Shown here one piece after another: positions 59,548-64,000 of a DNA stretch of 64,000 bases. Under the pieces are notes generated by a model. The model was given only the letters and a program-made list of their open reading frames with translations, ran no database searches and was not told the origin of the DNA. A program made the position numbers and the translations under genes. Source of the stretch: JBBBNV01 sp037137075 (lineage in GTDB: Bacteria > Bacillota > Bacilli > Paenibacillales > NBRC-103111); the NCBI RefSeq assembly GCF_037137075.1, contig NZ_JBBBNV010000005.1:113640-177639 (forward strand), written 5' to 3'. Every line of letters starts with the position of its first letter. Within the stretch, counting starts at the first letter, position 1.

Positions 59548-61149
59548 ATGCGTGTAAGCAATATCCATCAATTCACAGAGCATCACCGGTTTGCGGTGGT
59601 GCGTCATTTTTCATTAAGCCAACTGGATATGAGTGTGCTCAATGCGATGTACCAGCCCATGGTCGGCGCATTTGCCATCGGCCTGTATATGACATTGTAC
59701 CATCAGCTCCCGGAAGGCCGGATGGGCTATTCCAGTCTGGAGCAGCAGCGGAAGCTGTTTCTGGCGCTCGATCTGGAGCCGGGGGAAAAAGGGCGCAAAT
59801 ATTTGATCGAGCAGACGTCCCGGCTGGAAGCGATCGGACTGCTGCAGACAAGCCGCAAGTTCGTGCCGGCGGCCGACGATACGGTGTACGAGTATGAGCT
59901 GCAGGCGCCGCTGGATCCGGTCGAATTTTTTAAAAATCAGCATTTTACCCTGCTGCTGCGGGACAAAATCGGCAAGTACGCCGTCCTGGCCGTCAAGGAG
60001 CAGTTCTGGAACGAGCCGCCGTCCGAGCTGCAGGACGCGGGGGTTCAGAGTGAGAATTTGACTGTGCCGTTCTATGAGCTGTTCCGGTTGAATACGCAGG
60101 TCATCGATTTTGAATTCGAGCAGGCGCTTCAGGAAATTGCTGTTTCCGTACAGCCTGACAAGCAGGAAAGCCGCGGCGTGCCGGATGTCGCAAGTCAAGG
60201 CTTCGGGTACGCCGACATTATTTCCCGCTTTCCGCGGGGGTCGTTAAACCGGGGGCATGTGGAAGAGCTGAAGCATCAGCCGGGGCAGCTCGTGTTTCTG
60301 AACATGCTGGCCAAAAAATACCGTTTATCGCTGCGTGAGCTGGTGCGCCTGCTTGATGAGGACGGATCGTTTAAGGATGACGGCGAGCCGGATCAGGATT
60401 TGCTCAACTACAAGGCCAACTCGTATTTCCGGCAGGGCAAGAAGCGGGAGGAGGACCGTCAGCGGTGGCTTAGCCAGCAGTGGCCGGAGCAAAGCGAGGC
60501 CGGCGCGGCGGGTGAAGCGGGCCTGTGGCCTAGTGAAGGCGGGGCGGGAGAGCAGGGCGGCAAGCATTCGGGCCAAGCCGGCTTGCTGGCTATGGAGTAT
60601 GCGCTTGAGGTGCCGCAGCTGTTTCAAGGCAAGCTCTCCGCTTACGAGTATATGCTTTTGCTGCGCAGAGAGCCTTATACCGTGGTCTTGGAGCGATTCT
60701 TCCTGAACGGAATGCTGACCGAAAATATATTAAACATTTACGCCAAGCTCAACATCAATTATAAGCTGTCCGATCCGGTGCTTAATGTATTGACGCATCA
60801 TCTGCACACGTTGAAGGGAGCTTCATGGACAGAGCGGTACATTGAATCGATTGCCACCAATATGCTGGCCAAGCATGTCGGGACGTATGAGCAGGCGGTC
60901 GCCTATTTCCGGGCCGAGCTGCGCAAGCGGGCGGAGCTGTCAGCCGGAAAAAGCGGCGGTGGTGCTGCTGCCTCCCGCGGCCGCGGGAGCAGCGCGTCAG
61001 GCCGGGGAAAGGCCGCCAGCGGCGGCGGACAGCGGCCGCGCATTCAGATGATTGAGGAGAATGCAGGGCAAGGAGCGGCTCCCAGCTCGGATGAGCTGGA
61101 GCGTATCCGCAAGCTGGCCGAGAGGATTGACGGGAAGAAGCGTTCATAG
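59548..61149 (+). CDS. dnaB: Helicase loader DnaB (replication initiation and membrane attachment)
   Basis: A 533-residue protein of the Firmicute DnaB/DnaD family. The N-terminal winged helix (about 20-130; LSQLDMSVLNAMYQPMVGAF) and DnaD-like domains near residues 340-470 (YEYMLLLRREPYTVVLERFF, GVLNVLTHHLHTLKGA-like) are recognisable; a variable linker (about 290-345) is rich in Gly/Ala/Glu. With DnaD and DnaI it loads the replicative helicase DnaC at the origin and at restart. No strong ribosome binding site was seen before the ATG. It precedes dnaI, the usual order. Confidence 0.9.
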   Translation: MRVSNIHQFTEHHRFAVVRHFSLSQLDMSVLNAMYQPMVGAFAIGLYMTLYHQLPEGRMGYSSLEQQRKLFLALDLEPGEKGRKYLIEQTSRLEAIGLLQTSRKFVPAADDTVYEYELQAPLDPVEFFKNQHFTLLLRDKIGKYAVLAVKEQFWNEPPSELQDAGVQSENLTVPFYELFRLNTQVIDFEFEQALQEIAVSVQPDKQESRGVPDVASQGFGYADIISRFPRGSLNRGHVEELKHQPGQLVFLNMLAKKYRLSLRELVRLLDEDGSFKDDGEPDQDLLNYKANSYFRQGKKREEDRQRWLSQQWPEQSEAGAAGEAGLWPSEGGAGEQGGKHSGQAGLLAMEYALEVPQLFQGKLSAYEYMLLLRREPYTVVLERFFLNGMLTENILNIYAKLNINYKLSDPVLNVLTHHLHTLKGASWTERYIESIATNMLAKHVGTYEQAVAYFRAELRKRAELSAGKSGGGAAASRGRGSSASGRGKAASGGGQRPRIQMIEENAGQGAAPSSDELERIRKLAERIDGKKRS

Positions 61150-61228
61150 TCCGGCCGGTGCAGCTGGAGCCGGGGAGTAAGGGCGGACAGGCTTGCGGGG
61201 CAGGAGCGTCATTTGGGGAGAGGGGAGA

Positions 61229-62182
61229 ATGGCTGTGGAATCGATATCGGACGTATTAAAGCAGCTTCCGGCAGAGTCCATGTGGCGGCGTATGGAGGAA
61301 AAAACGCAGCAGGTGATTGGACACCCGCTAATTGTCAAATGGCGTGCCAAGTATCCGGATTTGGATGATCATACGCTCAAAATTCATGTAAACCGGCTGT
61401 ACCAGTACATCAATGAATATACGAACTGTACGAGCTGCCCGGGACTGGAGCGCTGTCCGAATGATTTTGAAGGCCATTATACCCAATTGTCGGTTGAAGC
61501 TGCGGGAGGTGCCGTCTATATTCATGACCGCAAAGTATCCTGCAAGAAATGGATCGCCCATCAGACACAGGAGGCGGTTCGCAGGCGTATCCGGAGCTTC
61601 TATGTCGATGAGCATTCTTTGACCGGAGGGTATTCGCTTGACGATATTCTGGACAAGGACCCGGAACGGGCCACGGCGGTAGGAAGGCTGCTGGAGTATA
61701 TGGTCGAGACGAAGGAAGGCGGCCTGCAGCGCAAAGGGTTTTATTTGGTAGGTCAATTCGGTACGGGCAAGACGTTCCTGATGTGCTATATGCTGCACGA
61801 GCTCGCCAAAAGCGGGCGGACCGGCGCCATTGTATACATGCCTGATTTCGTGGAGGACTTGAAAAACATGTTCGGCGACCAGCAGCGGCTGAAGGAAACC
61901 ATTGACGCGCTGAAGGAAACGGATTTGCTCGTTTTTGACGATATCGGGGCCGAGAACCTGAATCCTTGGGTACGCGACCATGTCATGGGAGCCATATTGA
62001 ATTACCGGATGAACCGGAAGCCGACCTTTTTTACTTCCAACTACGAGCTGGACGAGCTGGAAAAGCACTTCAGCTTTACGAATAAGGACGGGGAAGAGGA
62101 AACCAAGGGAAGGCGCATTATGGAGCGTATCCGGCCTTTTGTGGAGGTCATCGAGGTGCGGGGGCATAATAAACGGGGCTGA
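61229..62182 (+). CDS. dnaI: Primosomal ATPase DnaI
   Basis: A 317-residue helicase-loader ATPase. The ATG at 61229 has GGGGAGAGGGGAG upstream. The N-terminal helicase-binding domain holds a zinc site with CTSCPGLERCPN near residue 66 and Cys in KVSCKKW. The AAA+ domain has Walker A GQFGTGKTF near 175 and Walker B LLVFDDIGAE near 238. It loads DnaC helicase with DnaB and DnaD. It follows dnaB by 79 bases. A terminator follows. Confidence 0.94.
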   Translation: MAVESISDVLKQLPAESMWRRMEEKTQQVIGHPLIVKWRAKYPDLDDHTLKIHVNRLYQYINEYTNCTSCPGLERCPNDFEGHYTQLSVEAAGGAVYIHDRKVSCKKWIAHQTQEAVRRRIRSFYVDEHSLTGGYSLDDILDKDPERATAVGRLLEYMVETKEGGLQRKGFYLVGQFGTGKTFLMCYMLHELAKSGRTGAIVYMPDFVEDLKNMFGDQQRLKETIDALKETDLLVFDDIGAENLNPWVRDHVMGAILNYRMNRKPTFFTSNYELDELEKHFSFTNKDGEEETKGRRIMERIRPFVEVIEVRGHNKRG

Positions 62183-62240
62183 AGCGGCAGCGGTGCGGGC
62201 AACCGGATTAACCTGCAACAGCAGAATATATAATACGAAA

Positions 62241-62270
62241 GCAGCAGCCGGCGAAGGGCTGCTGTTTTTT
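62241..62270 (+). terminator. Rho-independent terminator
   Basis: GCAGCAGCC pairs with GGCTGCTG, followed by TTTTTT. It ends the dnaB-dnaI operon. Confidence 0.85.
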
Positions 62271-62423
62271 GGGGCTAAAGCCGCTTCAAGCTTTGTCTGC
62301 CGGGTTACATATTTCAAATAAAAGAATGCGCGGCGAGGGCGAGGAATCGCGGGAGTCGGCCAAGGGGATAGGCTGGGAAGACGAATTGGGCTGCATCAAG
62401 CAAGAACGCCAAGCGGAGCGGCA

Positions 62424-62450
62424 TAAAAAAAAGGCCGTCCGAAGACGACC
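62424..62450 (-). terminator. Terminator of the CAP-domain gene
   Basis: On the minus strand GGTCGTC, TTCG loop, GACGGCC are followed by eight T. Confidence 0.85.
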
Positions 62451-62475
62451 GCTGTTTGCTTGGCGTATGGGCTTG

Positions 62476-63300
62476 TTAGTTGGCGATGAACTCTTGCACC
62501 CATTCTCCGTTGTAGTAAGCCACGCCGATTTTCGTGAAGTTGGCGTTCAGGATGTTTGCGCGGTGTCCGCTGCTGTTCATCCATGCCGTCATGACATCCT
62601 GCGGAGTGCGCTGGCCTTTGGCAATGTTTTCTCCCGCATAGCTGTAGCTGATGCCGTACGTTCTCATCATGTCGAATGGCGAGCCGTAGGTTGGAGAGTT
62701 ATGGTCGAAATAATTATTGTTGTACATATCCTTCGCTTTGTCCAGAGCCATCTTAGCCAGGGCGCTGTCGCTGGTCAGTGCATTCAGACCTGCCTTGGCC
62801 CGTTCCTGATTGACCAAATCAACGACTTGGCTGGCATAGGCGGAGCTGCTGTCATTGACAGTGCCTTGATCGGAACCGGTGCTGGCTTGGCTGCCCTCGT
62901 TACCGGTTGTGGCCTGGCTTCCGTTCTCCGTACCGGCTCCATTGCCGGAACCGCTGCTGCCGGTGCCGCCTTGATTTGTGCCTATGTTCCAATCAGGGAT
63001 GGTCCAGCCCGGAGCTGCCCCGTTATTACTATTTGTCTCGTTCCCCGAAGAGGCTTGCCCCGAATTGGAGGTATAGCCGGGAAGCTTGTTCAGAAGGCTG
63101 GACCAATCGAAGGAAGAATTCCCTTGCTGCGTTTGCTGCTGTTGAAGCAAGGAGCCCAGGTCAAAGGTGTACTGCTTGTAAATTGTATGAGAACCCGTAT
63201 TGTTGGCCGATTCTCCCGGGGATGCGGCAGAGACGGCGCTGGCTCCAACAAGGGTACTGACGGCAAGAAATCCGGACAACACTGATTTTTTAAAACGCAA
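62476..63300 (-). CDS. Secreted CAP-domain protein (SCP/YkwD-like)
   Basis: A 274-residue exported protein. The TTG at 63300 has AAGGAGAGG six bases upstream and starts a signal peptide (FKKSVLSGFLAVSTLVGASA, cut after VSA). A Gln/Ser/Gly/Asn-rich low-complexity linker fills about 35-155. The CAP domain (about 155-274) has QVVDLVNQERAKAGLNALTS, YFDHNSPTYGSPFDMMRTYG, SYAGENIAKGQRTP and WMNSSGHRANILNANFTKIG with the two His of the fold. CAP proteins are common on Gram-positive walls and spore coats; the molecular role is unclear. A c-di-AMP riboswitch lies in its leader. Confidence 0.9.
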   Translation of the reverse strand: MRFKKSVLSGFLAVSTLVGASAVSAASPGESANNTGSHTIYKQYTFDLGSLLQQQQTQQGNSSFDWSSLLNKLPGYTSNSGQASSGNETNSNNGAAPGWTIPDWNIGTNQGGTGSSGSGNGAGTENGSQATTGNEGSQASTGSDQGTVNDSSSAYASQVVDLVNQERAKAGLNALTSDSALAKMALDKAKDMYNNNYFDHNSPTYGSPFDMMRTYGISYSYAGENIAKGQRTPQDVMTAWMNSSGHRANILNANFTKIGVAYYNGEWVQEFIAN

Positions 63301-63315
63301 AACGATCCTCTCCTT

Positions 63316-63438
63316 TTTTGCGGCCTGCGAGGTTAGCTGACGGATTCGGGTCAAAGAGCAATCACCCGGCCACTGAACGTGGCTTCACCCCAAATAAAGA
63401 GGTTCCCCCGCGCTTCCGTAGAAGCTTCGGCCTTTGTT
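63316..63438 (-). ncRNA. c-di-AMP riboswitch (ydaO/yuaA class) before the CAP-domain gene
   Basis: On the minus strand the leader contains, in order, GCGGGGGAACC, TTTGGGGTGAA, and then CCGAATCCGTCAGCTAACCTC followed by GCAGGCCGC near the 5' end of the coding region. These are the hallmark conserved blocks of the ydaO/yuaA riboswitch, which binds cyclic di-AMP and turns off downstream genes. Limits are approximate, judged from the conserved core. It sits between the promoter and the ribosome binding site of the CAP-domain gene, which fits known control of wall-related genes by this class. Confidence 0.85.
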
Positions 63439-63506
63439 GTAGTTGGTCTGACGGGAATCAAGCAACAAAAAAAGGCGTAAGCTTGTGCGCCCTTCAGACA
63501 GGTTCC

Positions 63507-63515
63507 ATTGTAGCA
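63507..63515 (-). promoter_or_regulatory. Extended -10 promoter of the riboswitch-CAP transcript
   Basis: On the minus strand TGCTACAAT is an extended -10 (plus 63507-63515). The -35 is weak. Confidence 0.6.
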
Positions 63516-63665
63516 GAGACTTCGGACAGGTTCATTGCGCAAAGTTTTCCAATGGCTTGGCCTAGGCAAAATAAAACCGACTTGAAACATCGGAATAACA
63601 TGACTAAGATTGGTGATTAAAATCAGCTCGTTTTTCAGAATAATAGGAATCAGGGGGAAACACGG

Positions 63666-63848
63666 ATGGCATTAAAACGTATCGATCATGTCGGCCTTGT
63701 TGTACAGGATCTTGAACGGGCAATCCGGTTTTATTAAGAGGTTGTCGGTTTTCAATTAAAAGGGACGCTGGTGCATACGAACGGAGTAATCCGGCTTGCG
63801 TTTCTCGGGTTTGAGAATTCTGAAGAAACGGCCGACTACATAATGTAA
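63666..63848 (+). pseudogene. Broken glyoxalase/VOC-fold gene
   Basis: The frame starts as MALKRIDHVGLVVQDLERAI, the typical N-terminal strand of VOC (glyoxalase) proteins, after GGGGGAAAC. A TAA interrupts it after RFY at 63735-63737. The frame then continues as EVVGFQLKGTLVHTNGVIRL and AFLGFENSEET but stops at 63846 where a VOC protein would be less than half finished. Two defects and the missing C-terminal half make it a pseudogene. Nothing recognisable follows up to the window edge, apart from a possible promoter near 63973 (TACAAT). Confidence 0.8.
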
Positions 63849-64000
63849 GGGATTACCAGATTATTCTCAGGAAAACTTTTTCACGTCAGTTTCATATCAC
63901 TAGCGTTGCATTAATTTTCCCTGAATCTTCATAATTTTCTGTATTTATCTCATTCAGACGCAAAAAAATCCTTTACAATGGATTGGCAGGTAGTTCCTGT

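Noticed and set aside
62269..63285. 338-codon plus-strand frame opposite the CAP-domain gene
   Set aside because: It lies over a clear CAP-domain gene and its terminator, and its sequence is not protein-like.

Overview
The window is about 64 kb of a low-GC-lineage Gram-positive (Firmicutes) chromosome with moderately high GC, most like a Paenibacillus or a close relative. Pointers are the primosome genes dnaB and dnaI, a 51-residue Sda sporulation checkpoint protein, a Spo0E-like protein, coproheme decarboxylase HemQ, a futalosine-type menaquinone enzyme (MqnE), and the gene set yutI, yuzB, yutJ, yutM, yumB, yuiB, which lie close together in Bacillus subtilis. Strong AGGAGG-type ribosome binding sites and sigma-A promoters occur throughout, and a motility (SigD-type) promoter precedes a chemoreceptor gene. 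No rRNA, tRNA or CRISPR array was seen.

Layout. 1-11.35 kb: a tightly coupled sugar-uptake operon. It holds a solute-binding protein fused to a large extra N-terminal part, a permease pair, an NHL-repeat/Yip1 membrane protein, a large DUF5696 secreted protein and a second permease pair, with no ATPase. 11.7-13.8 kb: an OmpR-type response regulator and its histidine kinase. 14-19 kb: small conserved genes, a decayed IS4-family transposase, a lone 654-residue putative nuclease with an N-terminal motif like those of contractile-injection-system effectors, and a YwaF-type membrane protein. 19.4-21.5 kb: a sugar dehydrogenase and isomerase pair. 21.8-29.8 kb: a chemoreceptor, an AraC regulator, a membrane transglutaminase-like protein, a HAD phosphatase and a class B penicillin-binding protein. 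30-33.7 kb: a manganese-type ABC transporter (mntABCD order) behind a putative MntR operator. 34-41.5 kb: asparagine synthetase, HAD phosphatase, DUF456, ThuA, a lipid-flippase-like protein and a YppC-like protein. 41.7-49.6 kb: a copper-amine-oxidase-domain lipoprotein, a thioredoxin-like protein, heme A synthase, a UbiD-type decarboxylase, an EamA transporter, a HEPN-like protein and a short-chain dehydrogenase.

49.7-59.2 kb is a respiration, iron-sulfur and sporulation block: NifU-like yutI, yuzB, yutJ, mqnE, a Spo0E-like gene, an A-type Fe-S carrier, a polysaccharide deacetylase with a probable CcpA (cre) site, sda behind a cluster of five DnaA boxes, a zinc-ribbon protein, an NADH dehydrogenase behind a probable Rex operator, hemQ and yuiB. 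59.5-62.2 kb holds dnaB and dnaI. The window ends with a secreted CAP-domain protein whose long leader matches the c-di-AMP (ydaO/yuaA) riboswitch, and a broken glyoxalase-fold gene.

The most notable signals are regulatory: sda under a DnaA-box cluster, the c-di-AMP riboswitch on a wall-type CAP gene, Rex on NADH dehydrogenase, MntR on the metal transporter, SigD on the chemoreceptor and a possible transcription attenuator in the mqnE leader. Among proteins, the orphan nuclease at 16.05-18.02 kb and the DUF5696 operon are the best candidates for undescribed biology.
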